From Candidatus Aciduliprofundum sp. (GTDB lineage Archaea > Thermoplasmatota > Thermoplasmata > Thermoplasmatales > Aciduliprofundaceae), in NCBI GenBank assembly GCA_015523135.1, contig WAKY01000047.1, positions 1 to 11,132 on the forward strand: 11,132 nucleotides of DNA, read 5' to 3'. The position numbers and the translations under genes are program-made. The notes beneath the pieces are model-generated. The model ran no database searches, was not told the origin of the DNA, and worked only from the letters and a program-made list of their open reading frames with translations. This document shows, piece by piece, positions 1 through 4,986 of this stretch (positions within the stretch are counted from its first letter, which is position 1; every line of letters begins with the position of its first letter).

Positions 1-80
1 GTTCAATATTGAGCACTCTATCTGAGAACATGATTATAGAGAAGTTATGCAGGGAATTAAATATTTCTATAGATAAATAA
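1..80 (+). CDS. 3' end of an unidentified protein, cut by the window edge
   Basis: The reading frame beginning at base 3 stays open for 25 codons to a TAA at 78-80; the other two plus frames close within the first 24 bases. The tail reads as an ordinary soluble, helical C-terminus (it ends LCRELNISIDK). The next gene starts 55 bases later with its own promoter-like and Shine-Dalgarno signals, so this is probably a separate gene on the same strand. Too little is present to name a family, and a chance open frame of this length cannot be excluded. Confidence 0.45.
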   Translation, partial: SILSTLSENMIIEKLCRELNISIDK

Positions 81-88
81 TAGCATGG

Positions 89-127
89 TAAATTATTGCA
101 AGGGTGAAGTTTATTAATTTGAAGGAG
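89..127 (+). promoter_or_regulatory. Putative promoter and ribosome binding site of the M32 carboxypeptidase gene
   Basis: A TATA-like TAAATTATT lies at 89-97. A transcript starting about 26 bases downstream (near 120) would carry the Shine-Dalgarno GGAG at 124-127, eight bases before the ATG at 136. The Shine-Dalgarno supports the first ATG over the second in-frame ATG at 148. The TATA match is weak. Confidence 0.4.
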
Positions 128-135
128 ATTATTGC

Positions 136-1641
136 ATGGTGATTCAAATGGTGTTTGAGAATGAGATTATCAAAGAAATAATTGAAAAGTACAGAAGAAT
201 TTGGGCAATTGGCCACGCTCAGAGCGTTCTTGGATGGGATATGGAGGTAAATATGCCAAAGGAGGGAATAACTGAGAGGAGTGTTGCTCAAGGAGAGCTC
301 TCTGTTATGCAGCAAGAATACCTCCTCGCACCGAAGTTTGTGGAGCTTGTTAACAAGGCAGATGGCATAGATGGGTTGAATGAATATGAGAAGGGAGTTG
401 TTAGAGTTTTGAAGAGAGAGATAAAGATAAACAGCTCTTTCCCTCCAGAGTTTTTGAGGGAGTTGAGCGAGACAACGAGCAAGGCAACCGCAGCTTGGAC
501 TGAGGCAAAGGAAAAGAACGATTATGAGAAATTCGCCCCATGGCTAGATAAGATTATGGACCTTGCCAAGAGAGGTGCAAATTACCTTGGCTACGAGAAA
601 TATCCCTACGATGCCCTCTTAGATTTATTTGAAGAGGGTTTGACTACTGATGAAGTAAATGCAATGTTTGAAAAACTTGAAAAGGAATTGAAGCCTGTGT
701 TAGATAGAATACTTGAAGAGGGAAAAGTTCCAAGGGAGCATCCACTTGAAAAATTAGAGTACAAAAGGGAGAATATGGAAAAGGTAAACAAAGAAATTTT
801 GAAGCTCTTTGGATTCCCTCTAGGCAAGAGATCAAGAATAGATACATCCCCGCATCCTTTTACTACAGAATTTGGAATTAAGGATGTGCGCATAACCACA
901 AGGTATGAAGGTATTGATTTCAGGAGAACAATACTTTCCACTGTGCATGAGTTCGGTCATGCCCTCTATGAGCTGCAGCAAGATGAGCGCTTTATGTTCT
1001 CTCCAATTCGTGGTGGTGTATCTTTGGGAATCCATGAGAGTCAGAGCAGATTTTGGGAAAACATAATAGGGAGAAGTATGGAGTTTGCAGAGCTAATTTA
1101 TCCAATATTGCAAGAGAACTTGTCAGAGATAAAAAATTATGCGCCTAGGGATATTTACAATTATTTCAACATAGTCAGGCCAGATTTCATAAGAACTGAG
1201 GCGGATGTTGTGACCTATAATTTCCACATCCTGCTTAGATTTAAGCTTGAGAAGATAATGGTAAATGAGGGAATAAAAGCTAAAGACCTTCCAGAGCTCT
1301 GGAACGATGAGATGGAAAAATTGCTGGGGATAAGGCCTAAGAGCTATGCAGATGGTATATTGCAGGATATTCATTGGGCACATGGCACAATAGGGTACTT
1401 CCCAACATACTCCATAGGCACATTGCTCTCTGCCCAGATAGGTGAGTACATAATGAAGGACATACCTGATTTTGGAGAGAAGGTAAAGAATGCGGAATTT
1501 GAGCCTATAAAAGATTGGCTAAGAGAAAAAATACACAAATACGGCTCAATTTACCCACCCAAGGAGTTATTGCAGAGGGGCTTTGGTGAAGGAGTAAATC
1601 CTGAGTACTTCATAAGGTATGTGAAAAAGAAATATCTCTAA
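136..1641 (+). CDS. Zinc metallocarboxypeptidase, peptidase family M32 (carboxypeptidase Taq type)
   Basis: Cytoplasmic metalloenzyme that removes C-terminal amino acids from peptides. All six M32 hallmark motifs are visible: HPF (residues 240-242), DVRIT (from 250), the zinc motif HEFGH (271-275, ligands H271 and H275, catalytic E272), HESQ (300-303, third ligand E301), IRTEAD (352-357) and GILQDIHW (407-414). The 501-residue length fits the family. The C-terminal half, including the IGYFPTY and SIYPPKELL stretches, closely resembles what I recall of the Pyrococcus furiosus enzyme. After IRTEAD the residue is Val358 where many homologues have Glu; this lies outside the six motifs. No signal peptide or membrane segment is seen. 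The ATG at 136 has GGAG eight bases upstream. Family assignment is very secure; physiological role (peptide turnover) is inferred. Confidence 0.96.
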   Translation: MVIQMVFENEIIKEIIEKYRRIWAIGHAQSVLGWDMEVNMPKEGITERSVAQGELSVMQQEYLLAPKFVELVNKADGIDGLNEYEKGVVRVLKREIKINSSFPPEFLRELSETTSKATAAWTEAKEKNDYEKFAPWLDKIMDLAKRGANYLGYEKYPYDALLDLFEEGLTTDEVNAMFEKLEKELKPVLDRILEEGKVPREHPLEKLEYKRENMEKVNKEILKLFGFPLGKRSRIDTSPHPFTTEFGIKDVRITTRYEGIDFRRTILSTVHEFGHALYELQQDERFMFSPIRGGVSLGIHESQSRFWENIIGRSMEFAELIYPILQENLSEIKNYAPRDIYNYFNIVRPDFIRTEADVVTYNFHILLRFKLEKIMVNEGIKAKDLPELWNDEMEKLLGIRPKSYADGILQDIHWAHGTIGYFPTYSIGTLLSAQIGEYIMKDIPDFGEKVKNAEFEPIKDWLREKIHKYGSIYPPKELLQRGFGEGVNPEYFIRYVKKKYL

Positions 1642-1647
1642 CCCATA

Positions 1648-1686
1648 TTTTTAAATACATCTTTTTACATTCTTTTTGTTGAGGTG
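1648..1686 (+). promoter_or_regulatory. Promoter and ribosome binding site for the polyprenol-kinase-like gene
   Basis: TTTTTAAATA at 1648-1657 is a good archaeal TATA box just after the carboxypeptidase stop. Transcription would start near 1679, leaving a short leader with Shine-Dalgarno GAGGTG at 1681-1686, five bases before the ATG at 1692. This makes a new transcription unit likely, despite the gap of only 50 bases. Confidence 0.55.
1661..1680 (+). terminator. T-rich stretch, possible terminator of the carboxypeptidase gene
   Basis: Two T5 runs (1662-1666 and 1673-1677) lie 20-36 bases after the carboxypeptidase stop. Archaeal RNA polymerase can stop on such T-rich non-template DNA without a hairpin. 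The stretch overlaps the initiation region of the next promoter, so it may be only part of that AT-rich spacer. Confidence 0.3.
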
Positions 1687-1691
1687 CTTAA

Positions 1692-2519
1692 ATGGGATTG
1701 CTTGGATTTATAGGCATACCGATTGTTGAGGATATAGTGGCTTTCTTCATAACTCTCATATCCATTTTTGCTCTGATAGGAATAAATGACAAGCTACGCA
1801 ACTCTGGAAGGTTGAGCATAAATGTATCTAGAAAAATAATACACACATTTGCAGCCCCAATCTATATATTCTTTTTCCCGTTTTACTCTGGGAACTGGTA
1901 CTCTCCAATTATAGCTATGATCGTACCACTTATCTTTGCACTTAAGTTTCTAACAGTAGGATTAGGTATAGCGAAAGATGAAGCCTTTGTGAATACTATG
2001 TCGCGCTCAGGAGATCCGAGAGAATTGTTGAGAGGGACTTTCTATTACACACTGGTTATGATCTTTGTAACACTATTTTGGTGGACACATCCTCTGGCTT
2101 TGGTATCTTTCTCAATACTTGCCTTTGGTGATGGATTTGCAGATATAATTGGCAGAAATTATGGAAAGCATAAAATTAAGGTTCCTGCAGGAAGTAAAAC
2201 GTGGGAAGGCTCTTTGGGAGGAATGCTATTGATGGGATTCCTTCTCACAATGTTGATGGTTCTTTTCTATGGTCTTATGGGAGCCACAGTGGTTTCTTCA
2301 AGAGGGGTAGTTTATACATACACATTGAATTCCCTCAAAGATTTTTTCCTGCCTGTGCTAATTCTTTCAATTATAGCAATGTTCGCGGAGCTTTACAGCC
2401 CTAGAGATGTGGATAATATCATAATTCCATCTGCAGTTATAATATTTGGAGCCCCACTCATAGTACTTGGTTTATGGCCAGGAGTGCACACGGTGTTTCA
2501 AGCATTCTGGCAATTGTGA
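1692..2519 (+). CDS. Integral membrane CTP-dependent polyprenol/phytol/dolichol-kinase-like protein
   Basis: A 275-residue, multi-pass membrane protein (about seven hydrophobic stretches, the first at about 12-30). Conserved blocks match the family that includes phytol kinase VTE5 and dolichol kinase SEC59 and is related to phosphatidate cytidylyltransferases: RKIIH (47-51), RELLRG (110-115), FGDGFADIIGRNYGK (145-159), SKTWEGSLGG (168-177) and ELYSPRDVDN...IP (233-246). These enzymes phosphorylate a prenyl alcohol with CTP at the membrane. The next gene, eight bases downstream, is isopentenyl phosphate kinase, which supports a role in isoprenoid phosphate metabolism, for example salvage of geranylgeraniol or priming of a dolichol-like carrier. 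The substrate cannot be read from sequence, and automatic annotation may call it a cytidylyltransferase. Start has Shine-Dalgarno GAGGTG upstream. Confidence 0.8.
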   Translation: MGLLGFIGIPIVEDIVAFFITLISIFALIGINDKLRNSGRLSINVSRKIIHTFAAPIYIFFFPFYSGNWYSPIIAMIVPLIFALKFLTVGLGIAKDEAFVNTMSRSGDPRELLRGTFYYTLVMIFVTLFWWTHPLALVSFSILAFGDGFADIIGRNYGKHKIKVPAGSKTWEGSLGGMLLMGFLLTMLMVLFYGLMGATVVSSRGVVYTYTLNSLKDFFLPVLILSIIAMFAELYSPRDVDNIIIPSAVIIFGAPLIVLGLWPGVHTVFQAFWQL

Positions 2520-2527
2520 GGGATAAA

Positions 2528-3322
2528 ATGGGATTAACAGTAATAAAATTAGGAGGCTCGCTTTTAACGGATAAATCTAAACCATACACCATGAGGAAAG
2601 AGAAATTTAGAGAAATTGCTAGGGAGTTAAAAGAGAGCTTGGATGAGATGATAATAGTTCATGGTGTTGGCTCTTATGGACACCCCCCCGTAAAGGAATA
2701 TAAACTCTATAGAGGATATACAGGCAAGGAAAATCTTTTAAATTTATCAAAGACACAAAGTATAGTATTTGAATTGCGTTTAGAGTTTGTCAGGGCTTTG
2801 CAAGAAGAGGGAATAAATGCCATGATTTTCCTACCGAGCAGCCAGATAGTTGCAGAAGAAATGAAAATAAAAAAATTCTGTATAGAACCAATAAAGAGAT
2901 TTTTAGAGATGGGAATGACTCCTGTGCTTGGCGGAGATATAGTGGCTGATACTCAGATGGGCTATTCAGTTTGCTCTGGAGATGTTATTGCAGCGTATCT
3001 TGCCTCTGAGTTAAATGCAGAGAAATTAATTTTTGCGACAGATGTAGAAGGAATTTACACAAAAGACCCTAAAAAAGATAAAAATGCCAAATTGCTCAAA
3101 GAAATAAATCTTGAAAATATGGATGAGCTAGCCAGATTAACGGGTTCTGCATTTACAGATGTTACCTCTGGAATGGCTGGCAAGATAGAGGCAGTTAGGA
3201 TATATAAGGATAATTTAAAGGATACAGAGATAGTAATTCTTTCTATGCTTGGGGAAGGAAATTTAAGGGCGTATGTAAAAAGGATGAAAGATGCAAAATT
3301 TACTAAAATAAAAATAAATTAA
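2528..3322 (+). CDS. Isopentenyl phosphate kinase
   Basis: Amino-acid-kinase-fold enzyme that phosphorylates isopentenyl phosphate to isopentenyl diphosphate with ATP, the last step of archaeal alternative mevalonate pathways. Seen in the 264-residue product: VIKLGGS (5-11, with Lys7), the glycine-rich loop HGVGSYGH (45-52) with the His characteristic of this kinase, PVLGGDIV, the nucleotide-site block FATDVEGIYTKDP and SGMAGK near the C-terminus. Length fits the family (about 245-265). The ATG at 2528 is preferred: the protein then begins directly with the first beta strand, and TGAGGG at 2517-2522 serves as Shine-Dalgarno. An upstream in-frame ATG at 2474 would lie inside the preceding gene and add 18 unrelated residues. 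Co-transcribed with the kinase-like membrane protein. Its A-rich 3' end abuts the convergent HU gene. Confidence 0.93.
   Translation: MGLTVIKLGGSLLTDKSKPYTMRKEKFREIARELKESLDEMIIVHGVGSYGHPPVKEYKLYRGYTGKENLLNLSKTQSIVFELRLEFVRALQEEGINAMIFLPSSQIVAEEMKIKKFCIEPIKRFLEMGMTPVLGGDIVADTQMGYSVCSGDVIAAYLASELNAEKLIFATDVEGIYTKDPKKDKNAKLLKEINLENMDELARLTGSAFTDVTSGMAGKIEAVRIYKDNLKDTEIVILSMLGEGNLRAYVKRMKDAKFTKIKIN
3304..3322 (-). terminator. T-rich minus-strand stretch, putative terminator of the HU gene
   Basis: Read on the minus strand, the bases just past the HU stop are TTTATTTTTATTTTAG, a typical archaeal U-rich termination tract. It lies entirely in the last codons of the convergent isopentenyl phosphate kinase gene, whose product ends TKIKIN. 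Confidence 0.45.
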
Positions 3323-3328
3323 AGGGAT

Positions 3329-3598
3329 TTAGAGATACTTTATCTTGCTTGATGCTCTGAAGACAAACTTCTTCTTCTCAGGAACGTTAATGACTGCCTT
3401 TGTTCTTGGATTTCTTGCCTTTCTTGCCTTCTGAACACGGCGCTCAAATATTCCAAATCCTACAAGATTTACCTTATTTCCCTTGTTTACCTGGTCAATA
3501 ACCTCGTCTACAAAGGCTCTTATGACCATTCTTGCCTGCTTCTGGCTAACACCAGTCTTCTTCGCTACGGTTTTTGCTAATTCGCTTATTCCTACCAT
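3329..3598 (-). CDS. HU-family DNA-binding protein (HTa-like chromatin protein)
   Basis: A small basic dimeric DNA-bending protein of the bacterial HU/IHF family, expected to coat the chromosome where eukaryotic-type histones are absent. The 89 residues show the complete fold: N-terminal helices (about 3-13 and 18-38), VGFGIF (46-51), and the basic beta arm with RNPRT (62-66), whose Pro64 is the residue that intercalates into DNA in HU, then the C-terminal KKFVFRASSKIKYL helix. Length equals that of HU and Thermoplasma HTa. Start ATG at 3598 is preceded by GGGGTGA (minus strand, 3605-3611), a good archaeal Shine-Dalgarno. It diverges from the RNase P gene and has its own promoter. Among archaea this family is concentrated in the Thermoplasmata and is considered bacterial in origin. 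Confidence 0.95.
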   Translation of the reverse strand: MVGISELAKTVAKKTGVSQKQARMVIRAFVDEVIDQVNKGNKVNLVGFGIFERRVQKARKARNPRTKAVINVPEKKKFVFRASSKIKYL

Positions 3599-3604
3599 TT
3601 TTAG

Positions 3605-3650
3605 TCACCCCATAAAAGGTATGGACATTCCTGTATAAATATTTTTTTGT
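3605..3650 (-). promoter_or_regulatory. Promoter and ribosome binding site of the HU gene
   Basis: On the minus strand an A-rich BRE-like ACAAAAAAA is followed by TATTTATA (about 3634-3641). Twenty-six bases downstream gives a start near 3611, so the leader would be about 13 bases and carry GGGGTGA at 3605-3611. Arrangement and spacing are those of a strong archaeal promoter, suiting an abundant chromatin protein. Confidence 0.6.
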
Positions 3651-3665
3651 AAGAATTACTATTAG
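3649..3665. repeat. Copy 1 of an exact 17-bp repeat (GTAAGAATTACTATTAG)
   Basis: The same 17 bases occur at 4949-4965 in the same orientation, exactly 1300 bases away. This copy lies upstream of the HU promoter; it contains a small inverted repeat, GTAA-GAA-TTAC. Role unknown and chance is possible in AT-rich DNA. Confidence 0.4.
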
Positions 3666-3730
3666 AGGTAGTGTAGCACTGATTTATAAATTTAATATGA
3701 TTTAATAAAATTAAAAGAGAGAGTGTAAAG

Positions 3731-3746
3731 AGCAAAGTTTTTAAAT
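3731..3746 (+). promoter_or_regulatory. Promoter of the RNase P subunit gene
   Basis: AGCAAAG followed by TTTTTAAAT (about 3737-3745) is a close match to the archaeal BRE-TATA consensus. Initiation 26 bases downstream falls at about 3767, on the GTG chosen as start codon, so the mRNA would be leaderless. A second TATA-like, self-complementary TTTATAAA is at 3683-3690 and could give a longer leader. Confidence 0.55.
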
Positions 3747-3766
3747 GATGTGTGCGTGGAGAACCC

Positions 3767-4072
3767 GTGGATCAAAGGAAAAAATATGCTCAAAGAATTG
3801 CAAGAGAAAGGATAAAAATATTATTCTCCTTAGCTCAAGAGAGGGCATTGGAGGGGGATGAAGAGCTTGCTAGAAGATATGTGGAGCATATGGTAAATTT
3901 GTCAAGGAAGTATAATGTTAGAATTCCTAGGGATATGAAAAGAATGTATTGTAAGAAATGCTATACTTTCTTAATTCCCGGCAAAACAGCCCAAGTAAGG
4001 CTTAAGAAGGGAAAGGTTGTGATAAAATGCCTAAGATGTGGAACATATAAGAGATACATTTATAAAAAATAA
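3767..4072 (+). CDS. rnp4: Ribonuclease P protein component, Rpr2/Rpp21/SNM1 family (Rnp4)
   Basis: Zinc-ribbon protein subunit of archaeal RNase P, the ribonucleoprotein that removes tRNA 5' leaders. The product is 101 residues from this start: an N-terminal helical part with RIARERIKILFSLAQ (10-24) and ARRYVEHMVNLSRKYNVRIPR, then the zinc site CKKC (62-65) and CLRC (88-91) with VRLKKGK between. Both Cys pairs and the YCKKC block are diagnostic. GTG at 3767 is chosen because homologues begin a few residues before the first helix, TGGAGA (3757-3762) sits five bases upstream, and the TATA box places transcription start here. A GTG at 3752 would add only five residues. The stop codon abuts, without a gap, the stop of the convergent gene. 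Family call is secure; start is moderately so. Confidence 0.92.
   Translation: MDQRKKYAQRIARERIKILFSLAQERALEGDEELARRYVEHMVNLSRKYNVRIPRDMKRMYCKKCYTFLIPGKTAQVRLKKGKVVIKCLRCGTYKRYIYKK
4061..4072 (-). terminator. T6 tract on minus strand, putative terminator of the small protein gene
   Basis: Immediately after the minus-strand stop the minus strand reads TTATTTTTTATA. This tract is formed by the A-rich last codons of the RNase P gene (product ending YIYKK), so terminator and coding tail share the same bases. Confidence 0.45.
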
Positions 4073-4306
4073 TCACTCTGAGATTGTTTCTAATTGGAAG
4101 AGAACGTTGTAACCCTTTAGAGTCTCATAAACTTTGTCTGCAAACCAAATAGCATCCTTCACCGTTGCTCCATTATCCCACTCGTATACCATGTCGTAGG
4201 TACCTGTTATTGGCTTGAATCCCAAGGATTGCAATCTGCTCATTATCTCGCTCGGACTCGCTCCTTCGCTGTTGAAGGTTATTTTCAGGTATGTTTTTAT
4301 TCCCAT
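4073..4306 (-). CDS. Small protein of unknown function, probable ferredoxin-like alpha/beta fold
   Basis: A 77-residue soluble protein that I do not assign to a named family, although it resembles short euryarchaeal hypothetical proteins. Visible pattern: strand (KTYLKITF, 4-11), helix (SPSEIMSRLQSLG, 17-29), strands (KPITGTYDMVYEW, 31-43), helix (VKDAIWFADKVYETLKG, 49-65), strand (NVLFQLETI, 67-75), suggesting a compact two-layer sandwich. No cysteines or catalytic motif stand out. Start ATG at 4306 is preferred over ATG 4324 and a TTG at 4330, because a minus-strand TATA at 4331-4340 puts the transcript start near 4309, which would make the mRNA almost leaderless. Its stop directly abuts that of the RNase P gene. 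Function unknown. Confidence 0.75.
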   Translation of the reverse strand: MGIKTYLKITFNSEGASPSEIMSRLQSLGFKPITGTYDMVYEWDNGATVKDAIWFADKVYETLKGYNVLFQLETISE

Positions 4307-4330
4307 AACGATGGGGAATTGCATAATCAA

Positions 4331-4340
4331 TATTTATTAA
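4331..4340 (-). promoter_or_regulatory. TATA box of the small protein gene
   Basis: TTAATAAATA on the minus strand, centred near 4335. Initiation about 26 bases downstream (about 4309) is three bases before the ATG at 4306 and lies downstream of the alternative ATG at 4324, so it decides the start. Confidence 0.5.
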
Positions 4341-4341
4341 T

Positions 4342-4474
4342 TTTCCCTCTCGATCAGGGTTACACTAATATAAAAATAGAATAAGAATGTGTGCAGAGGA
4401 GGCCATGAATTATTTTTGAGGCACTCTATTTTTATGTAGGGATAGGAGAACAAAATTTGTTGCAAAATCGAAAG
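4342..4474. other. Intergenic stretch without a recognisable gene
   Basis: Together with the next entry this fills the gap between the small protein and the ABC operon. On the plus strand AATATAAAAATA (4366-4377) resembles a TATA box and would start a transcript near 4398, next to AGAGGAGG (4395-4402). The only frames there are tiny (ten codons from ATG 4387, four from ATG 4405, both ending at TGA 4417-4419). AACAAAATTTGTT (4449-4461) is a perfect short inverted repeat. A leader, small RNA or decayed gene are all possible; none is demonstrated. Confidence 0.3.
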
Positions 4475-4540
4475 GGTGTAAAAAGGGAATATAGAAAGAA
4501 GGAGTTAAAGAGCCCTTTAAACCTTTGTAGTCCCCTTCTA
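4475..4540 (-). terminator. Putative structured terminator of the ABC operon
   Basis: Downstream of the last minus-strand gene an outer 6-bp stem pairs 4497-4502 with 4534-4539 (AGAAGG/CCTTCT). Inside it a second hairpin pairs GTTAAAG (4504-4510) with CTTTAAAC (4515-4522), with one bulge. On the minus strand this is followed by TTCTATATTCCCTTTTTAC, a T-rich tail. The position just past the operon end supports a 3' end element; the fold was judged by eye. Confidence 0.45.
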
Positions 4541-4560
4541 TTTTGCTTCTAAGCATCATT

Positions 4561-4986
4561 TTATTGATAAGTGATTTCTATCTTCACAGGTTCATTGCCA
4601 TCAATAGAGTATTGAATCTTGCATGTGGTACCTTTAAGTTTAAAAAAATCGGTACTTACACCTTTTCCATCACCCCATATGCCTGAGGGTTTTGATACAT
4701 GCTTTAATACTATATCAGCCAGTGTATTATTGTGAGAGTCTGTAAGAGAAACAAAGCCACCCTTTACTTTGTAAGGATCATAGTAAACCATTATTCCAAC
4801 TACACTCCATGTGGAATTTACTTTAAATTCTATAGTCCCTTTCCCAGTTACATTGTATATAGCATATACATTCTCTTCACTGTTGGGTAGGGAGTTCTCG
4901 TGGTTGGGATGTTGCCAGGTGAATGCTATTACCATTGCTGCCGCTACAGTAAGAATTACTATTAGTACATAAACAGACTTATTCAT
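4561..4986 (-). CDS. Small membrane-anchored extracytoplasmic protein, last gene of the ABC operon
   Basis: A 141-residue protein of no family I recognise. Residues 4-24 form one hydrophobic segment (uncleaved anchor or signal peptide) after a short positively charged N-terminus, so the rest should lie outside the cell. Residues 38-141 alternate like beta strands and look like a single beta-sandwich domain. It has three N-glycosylation sequons in that part (Asn45, Asn57, Asn86) and one cysteine (Cys122). Start ATG at 4986 overlaps the permease stop by four bases (ATGA) and is preceded by GGTGAT on the minus strand, a perfect archaeal Shine-Dalgarno. Such coupling argues that it is made together with the transporter, perhaps as an extracellular partner. 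Function unknown. Confidence 0.8.
   Translation of the reverse strand: MNKSVYVLIVILTVAAAMVIAFTWQHPNHENSLPNSEENVYAIYNVTGKGTIEFKVNSTWSVVGIMVYYDPYKVKGGFVSLTDSHNNTLADIVLKHVSKPSGIWGDGKGVSTDFFKLKGTTCKIQYSIDGNEPVKIEITYQ
4949..4965. repeat. Copy 2 of an exact 17-bp repeat (GTAAGAATTACTATTAG)
   Basis: Identical to 3649-3665. This copy lies inside codons for the membrane anchor of the small operon protein, whereas the other is intergenic, which makes a shared regulatory role less obvious. Confidence 0.35.

Noticed and set aside
606..941. Open minus-strand frames opposite the carboxypeptidase, including 606-941 and 1123-1383
   Set aside because: They lie entirely antisense to a protein with all M32 motifs, have no Shine-Dalgarno or promoter, and encode compositionally odd, Ser/Phe-rich sequences.
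1289..1304. Perfect 16-bp palindrome TTCCAGAGCTCTGGAA in the carboxypeptidase gene
   Set aside because: It encodes the LPELWN stretch, which fits what is expected of homologues, and one such palindrome is not surprising in 11 kb.
2474..2527. N-terminal extension of isopentenyl phosphate kinase from ATG 2474
   Set aside because: It would overlap the preceding gene by 46 bases and add residues unlike the family, while ATG 2528 has a Shine-Dalgarno and starts at the first strand.
2683..2689. C7 run in the kinase gene as a possible frameshift or slippage site
   Set aside because: The frame is continuous through GHPPVKEY, which lies in the conserved loop region, so there is no sign of a shift.
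4449..4461. AACAAAATTTGTT as an operator
   Set aside because: Short AT-rich inverted repeats are frequent and no promoter is placed next to it.
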